Shown: one piece after another, positions 1-9,352 of the stretch
Position numbering within the stretch: the stretch's first letter is position 1
How the letters are laid out: each line of letters begins with the position of its first letter
Assembly: GCF_027484205.1 (NCBI RefSeq)
Contig: NZ_JAIXUB010000001.1
Span: forward strand, 1-64,000
Length of the DNA: 64,000 nt
Direction of reading: 5' to 3'
Source: Flavobacterium sp.
GTDB taxonomy: Bacteria; Bacteroidota; Bacteroidia; Flavobacteriales; Flavobacteriaceae
Position numbers and translations under genes: made by a program
Notes under the pieces: model-generated
Database searches by the model: none
Told to the model about the DNA's origin: nothing
What the model saw: only the letters and a program-made list of their open reading frames with translations

Positions 1-125
1 CTAATCAATGGGAAGGACAATCTGATGCTGGTGAAGAATTACCAGATGGAACATATTATTATGTAATTGAACGTGATGGTATGAAAACTTTATCAGGATG
101 GGTTTATATTAATAGAGAACGATAA
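1..125 (+). CDS. T9SS type B sorting domain protein, C-terminal fragment
   Basis: Only the last 40 codons are in the window; the frame opens at base 3 and stops at TAA 123-125. The visible tail (W-x-G-Q-S-D-A-G-E-E-L-P-D-G-T-Y-Y-Y, ending G-W-V-Y-I-N-R-E-R) is the end of the gliding-motility-associated, type B C-terminal domain. That domain directs large surface adhesins through the type IX secretion system of Flavobacteria. It closely matches the tails of the adhesins ending at 24597 and 30758 in this window, so it probably belongs to a similar secreted protein. A strong terminator follows 23 bases later. Confidence 0.85.
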   Translation, partial: NQWEGQSDAGEELPDGTYYYVIERDGMKTLSGWVYINRER

Positions 126-146
126 AATCAAACTATACTAATTAAG

Positions 147-178
147 AAAAGAGACTGATTATCAGTCTCTTTTTTTTG
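147..178 (+). terminator. Rho-independent terminator
   Basis: GAGACTGAT at 151-159 pairs with ATCAGTCTC at 161-169 around one base, extended by A-T pairs, and is followed by a T run at 170-177. It ends the adhesin transcript. A related hairpin with the same GAGACTGA stem occurs at 15002-15028. Confidence 0.85.
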
Positions 179-189
179 TATATAAAATT

Positions 190-378
190 TCACTTAATCA
201 TTTTTCTAACCTCATTACTATCTAACCCTTGATACATACAAAATTCCTCAATAGTTATTGATTGGTGTTTTTCTTTATTATTTTGCTTTCTTATTTTAGC
301 TATTATTGCTCTACAATATCGCTCACTTTTACCTGTGATAATTTGGATATCGTTTGTGTAGATACACATGCGTTTCAT
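190..378 (-). CDS. Small helix-turn-helix-like DNA-binding protein, unknown role
   Basis: A 62-residue basic protein. The N-terminal part (Y-T-N-D-I-Q-I-I-T-G-K-S-E-R-Y-C-R, about residues 7-23) reads as a helix-turn-helix in which 'ITGKSERYCR' would be the recognition region. A second short helical segment (S-I-T-I-E-E-F-C-x-Y-x-G-L, residues 40-52) follows. This layout is familiar from short hypothetical proteins of Flavobacteria; no specific function is known to me. It is transcribed away from a 334-bp gap holding tandem 11-bp repeats that could be its binding sites. The coherent HTH-like pattern argues against a chance ORF. Confidence 0.65.
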   Translation of the reverse strand: MKRMCIYTNDIQIITGKSERYCRAIIAKIRKQNNKEKHQSITIEEFCMYQGLDSNEVRKMIK

Positions 379-712
379 AATTTCTATTTTGTTTTTAAAT
401 ATTAAATTTATTTTATACTACTTATCAAGTCTTACTCAACTTATAGTCGGCTTTAAGTCAACTTTAAGTCGGCTTTGAGTGGGCTTAGTAACTTTGAAAC
501 GTAAGACAATTCTTTGTTAGTATTTTTATTGGCATTATTTAACATAACTTTCTGCAATAAACGTCTATATCGGCAAAAGAAGGTAAAAAGCTCCCTTTTC
601 GGTAGTAGCTGTGTACTAATTTATTTTTTGATTGAGTTATTATTGTAACTCTTCGTACTTAAATATTTAATTTATGTTATAAGAGCATTATTAATTCAAA
701 ACGAAAAAAAAG
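379..712. other. Divergent intergenic region with 11-bp repeat array
   Basis: This 334-bp gap lies between the divergent small HTH gene and the 713-1456 gene. It holds the tandem 11-bp array at 445-488 and presumably both promoters. I found no convincing TAnnTTTG promoter box, no hairpin terminator and no further ORF in it. Confidence 0.6.
445..488. repeat. Tandem 11-bp repeat array, candidate protein-binding sites
   Basis: Four head-to-tail 11-bp units: AGTCGGCTTTA (445-455), AGTCAACTTTA (456-466), AGTCGGCTTTG (467-477) and AGTGGGCTTAG (478-488). A more diverged AGTCTTACTCA lies at 428-438. The period is one helical turn, so a protein binding each unit would sit on one face of the DNA. The array lies between an HTH-like gene and a conserved gene of unknown function. 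Confidence 0.7.
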
Positions 713-1456
713 ATGGCAAAAACATCAGGTGTTATCAAAATTGAAGGTACGGTTGAAGACTTGACCTTTTACAAAAAAGACGGTAAGAATTTTGTTCGTA
801 AAAAAGGAGGCATCTCTAAAGAACGAATTTCAAGTGATCCTAATTTTGTTAGAACTCGAGAAAACAATAATGAGTTTTCTCATAGTGGTAGTTCAGGCAA
901 AATTTTAAAACTTGCTTTGGGAAGTTTAGTTTTTAAAGCTAAAGACAGTAAATTATCTAGTAGATTACTTCAATTGATGTCGAGAATTAAAAATCTTGAT
1001 ACTGTTTCTACAAGAGGCAATCGCCAAGTGTCTGTAGGTACAGCAGAAGGTAAGCAATTATTAAAAGGATTTGATTTTAATGCTAATGCACCATTAAAAA
1101 GTGTGTTTTTTGTTAACTATGATTTAGATACTGCAACTGGCGTAACTACTGTTACCGATTTTATTCCACTTGAACAATTGATGTATCCGCAAGGTTCTAC
1201 ACATATTAGTTTGCAAAGTGCGGTTGTTCATTTAGATTTTGCAACGCAAGAATCGGAAATTGCTTTAAGTAATCTTGTCAATTTACCACTAAACTTGACT
1301 ATGAGTACTTCTGTTTTAACTCCTTCAGGTGTGCCTACAGGAACAGGTATTCAATTGTTTTTATTGTTTATTTCATTTTATCAAGAGGTGAATGGTGTGC
1401 AATATTCATTGAAAAATGAGGAATATAATGTTTTGAATGTTGTAGAGGTTATTTAG
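713..1456 (+). CDS. Conserved Bacteroidota protein of unknown function
   Basis: A 247-residue soluble protein without signal peptide or membrane segment. The N-terminal 60 residues carry a pattern I recognise from many Bacteroidota hypothetical proteins: G-V-I-K-I-E-G-T, then D-L-T-F-Y-K, then V-R-K-K-G-G-I-S-K-E-R-I and D-P-N-F-V-R-T-R-E-N-N. The rest is beta-rich. The family is often present in several copies per genome; its function is unknown to me. The start ATG at 713 follows an A-rich leader with no Shine-Dalgarno, as usual in this phylum. The gene stands alone, facing the small HTH gene across the 11-bp repeats. Confidence 0.8.
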   Translation: MAKTSGVIKIEGTVEDLTFYKKDGKNFVRKKGGISKERISSDPNFVRTRENNNEFSHSGSSGKILKLALGSLVFKAKDSKLSSRLLQLMSRIKNLDTVSTRGNRQVSVGTAEGKQLLKGFDFNANAPLKSVFFVNYDLDTATGVTTVTDFIPLEQLMYPQGSTHISLQSAVVHLDFATQESEIALSNLVNLPLNLTMSTSVLTPSGVPTGTGIQLFLLFISFYQEVNGVQYSLKNEEYNVLNVVEVI

Positions 1457-1516
1457 TGGTTTTTAATTTTAATTGAAGAAACCTTGTTGAATTTCAATGA
1501 GGTTTTTTGTTTTTTT

Positions 1517-1886
1517 AACCACACTTCACTTCGATAAACTCAGTGCAAGCTTGCTCAATGCAGGTTACAGATCATAGTTTTTATAGTTTTTAAAAAGTCG
1601 CTTCGCTCTACATAGATTACATAGTTTTTGGAATGCAGATAACAAAGATTAAATGGATTCTTTTTGTTTGTGGCTCATTGTTTATTTTAATTTTTTAACC
1701 ACACTTCGCTTCGATAAACTCAGTGCAAGCGAGCTCAGTGCAGGCTACGAAACATAGTTTATCTTTTTTTAAGTCGCTTCGCTCTGTATAGATTATATAG
1801 TTTTTTTGAACGCGGATAACACAGATTAAACGGATTTTTTGTTGTTTATTCTTTATTTTAATTTTTACCACACTTCGCTTCATAGA
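1517..1886. repeat. Degenerate ~180-bp direct repeat, two copies plus a partial third
   Basis: Copies begin with AACCACACTTC at 1517 and 1697 (exactly 180 bases apart), and a shortened copy begins near 1867. Each full copy contains a 'CTTCGATAAACTCAGTGCAAGC' type core, an 'AGTCGCTTCGCTCT' block and an 'ATAACAAAGATTAAA' type block. The first core (1527-1545) differs at two positions from the CACTTCGACAAGCTCAGTG element at 14898-14916, so these look like decayed members of a dispersed flavobacterial intergenic repeat family. Confidence 0.7.
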
Positions 1887-1994
1887 CTCAGTTCTTTATT
1901 TCATACTCTTTATGATAATTCATGATAACTTTTGGGATATAACAAATAAGAATTTGAATGAAGTTTTTTAGACCCAAAACTATGACTCTCAAAT

Positions 1995-2034
1995 TTTAAC
2001 ATACTTGTAGAAATAGCTCTACAAGTGTGTTAAA
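1995..2034. repeat. Long inverted repeat / hairpin
   Basis: TTTAACATACTTGTAGA (1995-2011) and TCTACAAGTGTGTTAAA (2018-2034) are complementary except for one G-T position, around a 6-base loop. No T run follows on either strand, so it is not a standard terminator. It could be a structured RNA, an operator or a remnant of a palindromic mobile element. Confidence 0.7.
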
Positions 2035-2292
2035 TAAAGGAAAAATAGGAGAAAAAATTTTGAAGTATAAATTATTTAACCAACTTTTGCAGAAAATTAC
2101 TGCTATACAATTTGTTGAAAAATTACTTTTTTTAGTTTAAAATGCAGAGGAAAAACCTTTGCATTTTGCATATATAAAAAATAAAAAAACATCATTTTAC
2201 AGTATCCTCTAAAAATGGTTAAAAAATTGAGCCATTAATTTTGGGGAAAATTTAATTACATAATATTATAAACCTAAATCTATTTTTTATTT

Positions 2293-2742
2293 ATGAGAAA
2301 ACTTTTATTTATTACTACAATTTTTATTAGCTTTTTAAGCTATGCTCAAGTCCCTAAAATAACTTTTGAATATGATGCTGCTGGAAATCAGGTTCAAAGG
2401 TATGTATGTCCTACTTGTAGTGCCAAACTTAATCAAGATGTAAAGGAAATTTCGGAATTACAAGAGGAAGATTTGCAAAAATTCTTTCCTGAAGATGTCA
2501 TTTCTTATTATCCAAATCCTGTAAAAGAGGAACTGTATTTAAAATGGGAATTAATCAATGATAATAAAGTTTCTTCTATTGAAGTATTTGATATGAATGG
2601 TAAAGTAGTACAAAATTATAAAGACCAAAAACAAGAAAATAATCAAGTAATATCCTTTAAAGAGTTTCCTGTTGGGTTGTATGTTATCAATCTCAATTAT
2701 ACTAACGGTGAAATAAAAACCATTAAAATTTTAAAAAACTAA
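2293..2742 (+). CDS. Small T9SS type A tailed partner of the Rhs protein
   Basis: A 149-residue secreted protein. Residues 1-18 form a signal peptide ending S-Y-A-Q. A single YD-repeat-like motif follows (F-E-Y-D-A-A-G-N-Q), then a C-P-T-C pair and an acidic linker. Residues about 72-149 form a type A T9SS sorting domain (Y-Y-P-N-P-V start, F-D-M-N-G-K-V middle, G-L-Y-V-I-N and K-T-I-K-I-L-K-N end). Its stop lies 3 bases before the start of the Rhs gene, so they should be co-transcribed and translationally linked. The Rhs protein has a signal peptide but no recognisable sorting tail, so this partner may assist its export or anchoring; that is inference. Confidence 0.8.
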   Translation: MRKLLFITTIFISFLSYAQVPKITFEYDAAGNQVQRYVCPTCSAKLNQDVKEISELQEEDLQKFFPEDVISYYPNPVKEELYLKWELINDNKVSSIEVFDMNGKVVQNYKDQKQENNQVISFKEFPVGLYVINLNYTNGEIKTIKILKN

Positions 2743-2745
2743 GCC

Positions 2746-5700
2746 ATGAAGAACATTTATTTACTATTAGCCCTATTTTTTAATTACTTTTTATTTTCTC
2801 AAAATTTTCATGATACACAAGGTGCTTTAGAAGTATCTGGTTCAGGTCAAGCTACATTTACTGTCCCTATAGCTATGCCTGCAAGTATAGGTGATGTTGG
2901 ACCTGTAATAAATTTAGTATATGCAAGTGGGCAACAAGGCGGAATTGTTGGTCAAGGTTGGAGTATAAGCAGTATTTCTGCCATTGCACGAATGTCCACA
3001 AGAGCGGATATTGAAGGATATCGCGATGGTGTAGACTTTGATGCTGATGATAAACTTTCTTTAGATGGGCAGCGATTGCTATTGAAAAGTGGCACTTATT
3101 GGGCTAACAATTCAACTTATGAAACCGAGGTTCAAAGTAATACTAAAATACAGCTTGTTGGAACTGGAACTGCAATGTATTTTATTGTTACCAATGCTGA
3201 TGGTTCTCGAGCATGGTATGGCAATTATGGAGGTATGAATGCTACTGATTTAACCGCATTTTATATCACACGTTTTGAAGATACTAACGGTAATTTTATG
3301 ACCTATCATTACTCTACACCTTTGGCTAAAAGTTTGTGTTTGACAGAAATTAGATTTAGTGCTAATGTTACCACAAACCCTAATCCATTAAATAAGATTG
3401 TTTTTAGTTACAAAACTTTAGCAAGAAAAGAGTATGGCTATATTAAAGGAATTAAAACTGAAAAATTTGAATTATTACAAAAAGTTGAAGTTTTTACAAA
3501 TAGCTTGTTGTTTAAGAGATATGAAATTACCCATACAGCTGCTGATGCTCAAGGATATGAAAGAGTAGCAAAAGTTCAAGAGTATAATGGTGCAGGAGAA
3601 GCTGCTAATCCAATAGAGTTTACTTATAATACAACAGAATCTGGAGCTTCAGAAATTACGCACTGGTATAATGAATCCCTTGATTTATCTGAGCAACCTG
3701 ATTTCTCTGGCGATTTTGATGGCGATGGTCGATTGGATTTTATTTCTAATGGTAAAGTATATACAAGACTTTTTACTGAGGGAAGTAACGTTAGTTTTGA
3801 TGCGCCATCCTTACAACATGAAAAATTAGTAGGTTCTACACTAAAAAGTGGAAAATTAAATCAGGCACAATCTTTAATAACTATTGAAGAAACGTTAACT
3901 CAAAATAAGTTTCGTGCCTATCATTTAAACACTGAGACAGGTTTTGTTCAACATTTAACAAAGAATATTGATTTCAATAATCAAGTTACTTGTTATGACG
4001 AATGTGCTCCTGCCAATCCCGATGATATATGTTATGAACTTGTCGAAACAGCACCTGATGTTTTTACGCCTGTTCAAGTTCCTTGTTCTAATCGTTGTGC
4101 AACACCTATACTAAAGGATTCTAATGAATATCTTGAAGGAGATTTTAATGGTGATGGAATATCTGAAATTTTAGCGATGAGTCATGTTCAAAGACGAACT
4201 TATGCACCTTCAAATTCAGGTCTTGGATTACGAACTGTTGATCCTTTGCCTATTGATTGTGTTCAAACTAATGAAACTTTAGATATTTTAAACGGTGCTC
4301 GTATCGTTGATTTGAATCCTAACACCACAAACGAGTTTAACACCGCAGGGAACTATAATTTTCCAAGTTATGGTCATTTGCAAGGTGAAAAACGTTTTGT
4401 AATGGACTTTAATAGTGATGGTAAAGATGATATTTTAGTTATTGACAATAAAGCTTATAAGATCATTACATTAAAACATCTAACCGTTGCACCATGGGCG
4501 ACGGTTGAAATTATTGGTCAAGGAATGATTGAGAATTACACTAAAGACAAAACAATACTATTTGGTGATTATAATGGTGATGGAAAACCTGATATGATGA
4601 TGCCTGATTCTGATAATAAATATGGATGTCAAGGTTGTGCAAAATGGCATATTTATTATAGCAATCCAAATCCTGCGGGTGGCACTTTTTTTGTAAAAGA
4701 AACACATGACAATGTTACAGAATATAGACCATTTTCTGATGCTGATTATGACAATAGAGTAATTTTAAAAAATTATTATGCTCTTGATGTTAATAAAGAT
4801 GGAAAAGCGGATATTGTTAGTGTAAAATTAGTTACATATTGGAGAGATATTGATAAAGCTGATATTGATACAAAATGGAGTGTTCATGCATATGTAAATA
4901 ATATTGGTTTTAATGGTACTTTTACAAGTTATTATGAGTCACCTCATGAGCACAATAGCGATATAAGGACATTGCCAATCCCTATTGCAGCATCCTATAA
5001 ATATGGCGGTTACAACAATGATCTAATTGTAGTTCGTTACCATAATCAAAGTGGAGCTGCAAAAACTACAACTTTCATTGATTTTTCTAAAAATTTTAAT
5101 GATGATAATTTATTGACTAGCGTTTCACAATCTAACGGCGCAATCATTACTAGCATTTCTTATGAAGCTTTAACCAAGGAAAGACGATATATAAATTATG
5201 AACAATTTTACCATTCTTACGAGTCATTAAATTATCCTTATGTTGAACTTAATGAAATGCCAGGAAATAAAATTGTTTATAAATTGACAAACACTTCTTT
5301 AGGAACAACTAAATATCAAGATTTTAGATATGTTGGTTATGCTGTAAAACTGGATGGCGTTGGAGCATTAGGATTTATTAAAACAGCGAGAAGTAGTTGG
5401 TACGTTGATAGAAGTGCCGAAAAGACAACTTGGACTACAACCATTAATGACCCTTTGAAAAGAGGTGCTACGATAAGATCTGGTTTAACTTTATTAAATC
5501 CTGCAACAAATTTTCAAATTAGTGATTATACAGGTCCAGCCACAATAAATTACACATATACTAACTATACAGAAAGTACAGATCCTATAACTAAACGTTA
5601 TTCATTGTTACTCGATAGTCAATCAACCTATGATTTTTTAACTAACGTTAATATTCGTAAAAAATATAATTCGTACTCAACAGATTATTTGTTGCCTTTA

Positions 5701-8700
5701 AGTGTAACAACGGAAAACTATTTAGGAGGATTTGAATTACAAGGTAGCACTACTACAGTAACAGACTATGACAATGTAGTAACAGGAACAGGAAGTGGAT
5801 ATTATATTGGTCGCCCAAAAGAGGTTACAACTACCTCAACTGTTTATGTCAATACTCCCATGTCTGGCGTTGCTGACACTAAAACGAGTAACACAAAATA
5901 TTTTTACACTAACGGAAATTTAACTAAAACAGAGAAGAAAGCTAATGGTTCTTCCGAAACCCTTATAGAAACGTTTGCTTATTTTTCTAACGGTTTGTTG
6001 CAGAGTAAAACCATCAGTGCCACTGGAGCAATTGCTACAGAAGCCGTATCGCCTAGAACAACAAGCTATACGTATGACCCAACCAACCGATTTGTTAAAA
6101 CGACTACTGATGTTGAAGGATTAGTTTCTACTAATCTTACTTATCATCCTATTTATGGAACAGTTTTAACTCAAAAAAATCCCTATAACCAAACTACTAC
6201 TGTAGTTATTGACAATTGGGGTAAACAAACAAAAGTTACTGACTTTTTAGGAAAAAGTATTAACTACACTTACACAAGAGCCAGTAATTTATATACCACT
6301 ACACAAACAGGAGATGATGGCAGTGTTAGTATGACACAAAGCGATGTTTTATCGCGCGAGGTTAAAAAAGGAAGTAAAGACATGAACGGCAACTGGGTTT
6401 ATGTTGATAACACTTATAATTATAAAGGTCAAAAAATAGGAACAAGCGAACCTTATTTTGCTTCTTCCTCTCCAACACAATGGGCAACTTTTGAGTATGA
6501 TGATTATGGAAGACCAATAAAAGCAACCGCCCATACCGGAAAAATTGTAACGACTACTTATAATGGTTTAACCGCAACGGTTACTGAACCTGCCATGAGT
6601 AAATCAAAAACAAGTAATGCCAATGGGCAAGTAATTACTGCTGTTGATAGTCCTGGCGGAACAATTGCCTTTAAGTATGATGCTATGGGCAATTTAACCG
6701 AATCTGATTATGATGGTATTAAGTTAAAAATGCAATATGACAATTGGGGACGAAAAATTCAACTTGAGGATTCTTCAGCGGGTATTTATACCTACCAATA
6801 CAATGCTTTCGGTGAAACCATCAAAGAAGTTACCCCAAAAGGAACAACGACATATACGTTAAGTCCATTAGGAAAATTAATGACCAAATCAGTTGTAGGG
6901 TTAACTGCTGCTGAAAAAACCAATATAACAAGTACCTATACGTATGACCCAACTAATAAATGGTTGACTAACATGGCGGTAGTAAATACATTTGATGGAA
7001 ATAGCAACTATGCTTATACGTATGATACAACTACCAAACAATTAAAAACTACTGTTGAAACACTTTATCCTCTTGGATCAACAACTGCTTTAGCAACCTT
7101 TACAAAGACTTTAACTTTTGATGCTTTTGGTCGTGTTGCTAATGAAACCTCTACGGCTGTAGCTCATGGAAAAACTAGTTCCAAAACCATTACCCATGTT
7201 TATAACGCTTATGGTACTGAAACGCAATTGAAAGACGGAACCGTTGTAAAGTATCAAGAAAATACAACTAATGCAAGAGGACAACTCACAAGTTCTACTT
7301 TAGGAAACGGAATAACGATTGCTAACTCCTATGATATTTATGGTTATGCTACACGCAACAAGCATGATAAAGCTACCACAAACATCATGACTTTGAATTA
7401 TGCTTTTGAACCTATTTTGGCCAATTTACAAAGTCGTTCTAATAGTATGTTTAGCTGGAATGAAAGTTTTCAGTATGATGCTCTTGACCGTTTGACGCAC
7501 TATACAAACGGCACAGGAACGCAAACCACTCAAAATTATGATGATAGAGGTAGAATTACGGCAAATAATCTAGGTAGTTATCAGTACACTAATGGTCTTA
7601 AACCGTATCAAAACACCTCTGTATTGACTTCTACGGAAGCACAAACCTATTATGATACACGACCTGTACAACAAATTTCCTATACGGCATTTAAAACGCC
7701 AATTGAAATTTTTGAACAAGGTGTTGACCGTATCAGCTTTGGTTATAATGCTGCATTGCAACGCAATATTATGTATTATGGTAATACCAATACTGATAAA
7801 CTAACACGACCTTACAGAAAATATTACAGTGCTGATGGTAGCATGGAAATAAAAGCTACCTTTGGTCCTGGAAGTACGACCACACCAACTGCTGTAGAGT
7901 TTATCACTTATTTAGGTGGTGATGCTTACAGTGCTCCAATGGTTGTTAAAAGTAACGGAACAACCCAAAGTTATTTTTATTTGCATAGAGATTACCAAGG
8001 TAGTATCTTAGCTATCACCAACGACACAGGAGCTGTTGTAGAGAAACGCTTGTTTGACGCATGGGGATTGCTTTTAAAAGTGCAAAACGGCGCAGGTGTT
8101 AACTTAGCAGGATTAACGTTCTTTGATAGAGGATATTCAGGACATGAACATTTGCAAAGTGTTGGATTAATTAACATGAATGCTCGATTGTATGACCCAA
8201 AACTCCATCGCTTTTTATCGCCTGATAATTATATTCAAGAACCCTACAATACCCAAAACTACAACCGTTATGCGTATTGTATTAACAACCCACTAAAATA
8301 TACTGATGTTACGGGTAATATTTTTGGAATTGATGACTTATTAATTTCTGCCATAATTATTGGTGCCATAATTGGGACTGCTTCTTATGGTATTCAATGT
8401 GTAATAGCAGGAAAAATTTCTGCAGGAGGATTAATACAGTCAGCTGTTGTAGGTGCTATTAGTGGTGCAGTAACCTTTGGAATTGGAGAATATGCCACAA
8501 CTATTGGTAATTTTTATACTCGAGCATCCTACCAAGCCTTAGCTCATGGTATGTTTCAAGGCACTTTAACCGGAGTGCAAGGTGGTAACTTTTGGCAAGG
8601 TTTTGCAGCAGGAGCTATTAGTAGTATAGCAAGTAGTGCGTGGCAAGGAGGAAGTACAACAGAAAGTGGCTTTTTTAAAAAAAATAATTGGGCTTATGGA

Positions 8701-9336
8701 ACAAAAGAAACAGCTCATCAAGGAATAGGTGGGTTTTTAGGAGCAAAAGGAGCAGGAGGTATGATTGCCTTTGGAACCATTATGGGTGGTGCTGGAGCTG
8801 CTATGAGTAAAGGAAATTTTTGGGAAGGTGCTGTAACTGGATTAGTCGTTAGTGGACTTAATCATGCTCTGCACGATACAGACCCACCTGTAAAAAGGGA
8901 ACAATCACCTTTCATGAAAAAGCTATTTAAGACATGGTTTTTCGAAAATCAATATTTTAGTGCTGAAACTGGATTAAGAGCAGGAACCTATATTGATTTT
9001 ACACCTTTTAAAAATGTTTTAGGTATTAAAATTGGTGAGTATAGAGAGTCAAGTATTAAAGGAGATTATTATGATTATAAGGGTTCTATAAATCAAGGTG
9101 AAAATCATTTTTTTGAAGTTGCTATTAGTTGTGGTTTAGGAGCTAGTTATAAATATAACATAGCAGAAAGTAGGTTTGAATCAGCTTCTTTTAGTTTATT
9201 TGGATTTTCAGCTGAGTATTCAAAACAGTCTAGTTATCAATCTCAAATTTATATTGGAATAGATACTGGATTTAGTATAGGTTTAGGATTAGGAGGTTAT
9301 ATAAATTTTAAAGGCGGTTGGAGATTTGATTGGTAA
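2746..9336 (+). CDS. Rhs/YD-repeat protein with SpvB-like and VCBS domains and variable C-terminal tip
   Basis: A 2196-residue secreted protein. Signal peptide 1-18; SpvB-like N-terminal region about 25-110 (G-A-L-E-V-S-G-S-G, V-G-Q-G-W-S-I). VCBS/FG-GAP calcium-type loops D-x-D/N-x-D-G lie near residues 322, 465, 555, 607 and 682. YD/Rhs repeats run from about 1020 to 1740. The Rhs-associated core (H-R-D-Y-Q-G-S, N-A-R-L-Y-D-P, R-F-L-S-P-D, N-R-Y-A-Y) ends near 1858. The core has L-H-R-F where G-R-F is usual. The remaining 338 residues are private: a Gly/Ala-rich, probably membrane-active stretch (about 1865-2045), then a beta-rich Gly/Tyr tip ending in R-F-D-W. This is the architecture of polymorphic toxins, but I recognise no toxin fold in the tip. 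The tip and the genes after it are more A/T-rich than the core. Confidence 0.9.
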   Translation: MKNIYLLLALFFNYFLFSQNFHDTQGALEVSGSGQATFTVPIAMPASIGDVGPVINLVYASGQQGGIVGQGWSISSISAIARMSTRADIEGYRDGVDFDADDKLSLDGQRLLLKSGTYWANNSTYETEVQSNTKIQLVGTGTAMYFIVTNADGSRAWYGNYGGMNATDLTAFYITRFEDTNGNFMTYHYSTPLAKSLCLTEIRFSANVTTNPNPLNKIVFSYKTLARKEYGYIKGIKTEKFELLQKVEVFTNSLLFKRYEITHTAADAQGYERVAKVQEYNGAGEAANPIEFTYNTTESGASEITHWYNESLDLSEQPDFSGDFDGDGRLDFISNGKVYTRLFTEGSNVSFDAPSLQHEKLVGSTLKSGKLNQAQSLITIEETLTQNKFRAYHLNTETGFVQHLTKNIDFNNQVTCYDECAPANPDDICYELVETAPDVFTPVQVPCSNRCATPILKDSNEYLEGDFNGDGISEILAMSHVQRRTYAPSNSGLGLRTVDPLPIDCVQTNETLDILNGARIVDLNPNTTNEFNTAGNYNFPSYGHLQGEKRFVMDFNSDGKDDILVIDNKAYKIITLKHLTVAPWATVEIIGQGMIENYTKDKTILFGDYNGDGKPDMMMPDSDNKYGCQGCAKWHIYYSNPNPAGGTFFVKETHDNVTEYRPFSDADYDNRVILKNYYALDVNKDGKADIVSVKLVTYWRDIDKADIDTKWSVHAYVNNIGFNGTFTSYYESPHEHNSDIRTLPIPIAASYKYGGYNNDLIVVRYHNQSGAAKTTTFIDFSKNFNDDNLLTSVSQSNGAIITSISYEALTKERRYINYEQFYHSYESLNYPYVELNEMPGNKIVYKLTNTSLGTTKYQDFRYVGYAVKLDGVGALGFIKTARSSWYVDRSAEKTTWTTTINDPLKRGATIRSGLTLLNPATNFQISDYTGPATINYTYTNYTESTDPITKRYSLLLDSQSTYDFLTNVNIRKKYNSYSTDYLLPLSVTTENYLGGFELQGSTTTVTDYDNVVTGTGSGYYIGRPKEVTTTSTVYVNTPMSGVADTKTSNTKYFYTNGNLTKTEKKANGSSETLIETFAYFSNGLLQSKTISATGAIATEAVSPRTTSYTYDPTNRFVKTTTDVEGLVSTNLTYHPIYGTVLTQKNPYNQTTTVVIDNWGKQTKVTDFLGKSINYTYTRASNLYTTTQTGDDGSVSMTQSDVLSREVKKGSKDMNGNWVYVDNTYNYKGQKIGTSEPYFASSSPTQWATFEYDDYGRPIKATAHTGKIVTTTYNGLTATVTEPAMSKSKTSNANGQVITAVDSPGGTIAFKYDAMGNLTESDYDGIKLKMQYDNWGRKIQLEDSSAGIYTYQYNAFGETIKEVTPKGTTTYTLSPLGKLMTKSVVGLTAAEKTNITSTYTYDPTNKWLTNMAVVNTFDGNSNYAYTYDTTTKQLKTTVETLYPLGSTTALATFTKTLTFDAFGRVANETSTAVAHGKTSSKTITHVYNAYGTETQLKDGTVVKYQENTTNARGQLTSSTLGNGITIANSYDIYGYATRNKHDKATTNIMTLNYAFEPILANLQSRSNSMFSWNESFQYDALDRLTHYTNGTGTQTTQNYDDRGRITANNLGSYQYTNGLKPYQNTSVLTSTEAQTYYDTRPVQQISYTAFKTPIEIFEQGVDRISFGYNAALQRNIMYYGNTNTDKLTRPYRKYYSADGSMEIKATFGPGSTTTPTAVEFITYLGGDAYSAPMVVKSNGTTQSYFYLHRDYQGSILAITNDTGAVVEKRLFDAWGLLLKVQNGAGVNLAGLTFFDRGYSGHEHLQSVGLINMNARLYDPKLHRFLSPDNYIQEPYNTQNYNRYAYCINNPLKYTDVTGNIFGIDDLLISAIIIGAIIGTASYGIQCVIAGKISAGGLIQSAVVGAISGAVTFGIGEYATTIGNFYTRASYQALAHGMFQGTLTGVQGGNFWQGFAAGAISSIASSAWQGGSTTESGFFKKNNWAYGTKETAHQGIGGFLGAKGAGGMIAFGTIMGGAGAAMSKGNFWEGAVTGLVVSGLNHALHDTDPPVKREQSPFMKKLFKTWFFENQYFSAETGLRAGTYIDFTPFKNVLGIKIGEYRESSIKGDYYDYKGSINQGENHFFEVAISCGLGASYKYNIAESRFESASFSLFGFSAEYSKQSSYQSQIYIGIDTGFSIGLGLGGYINFKGGWRFDW

Positions 9337-9352
9337 TTTAAAAATATAAAAA

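Larger units (their letters stand above)
1457..2292. other. 836-bp gene-free region with degenerate repeats and a long hairpin
   Basis: No believable gene lies here. It contains a roughly 180-bp degenerate direct repeat (1517-1886) and a 17-bp inverted repeat (1995-2034). The last 250 bases before the T9SS partner gene are A/T-rich and should contain its promoter, but no clear TAnnTTTG box could be assigned. An open frame on the minus strand at 1695-1883 is read through the repeats and is probably not a gene. Confidence 0.65.

Noticed and set aside
1695..1883. Minus-strand open frame of 62 codons
   Set aside because: It is read through the degenerate 180-bp intergenic repeat and contains the T-E-L-x-x-T-E-F-I-E-A type peptide that comes from the repeat; no protein-like pattern.
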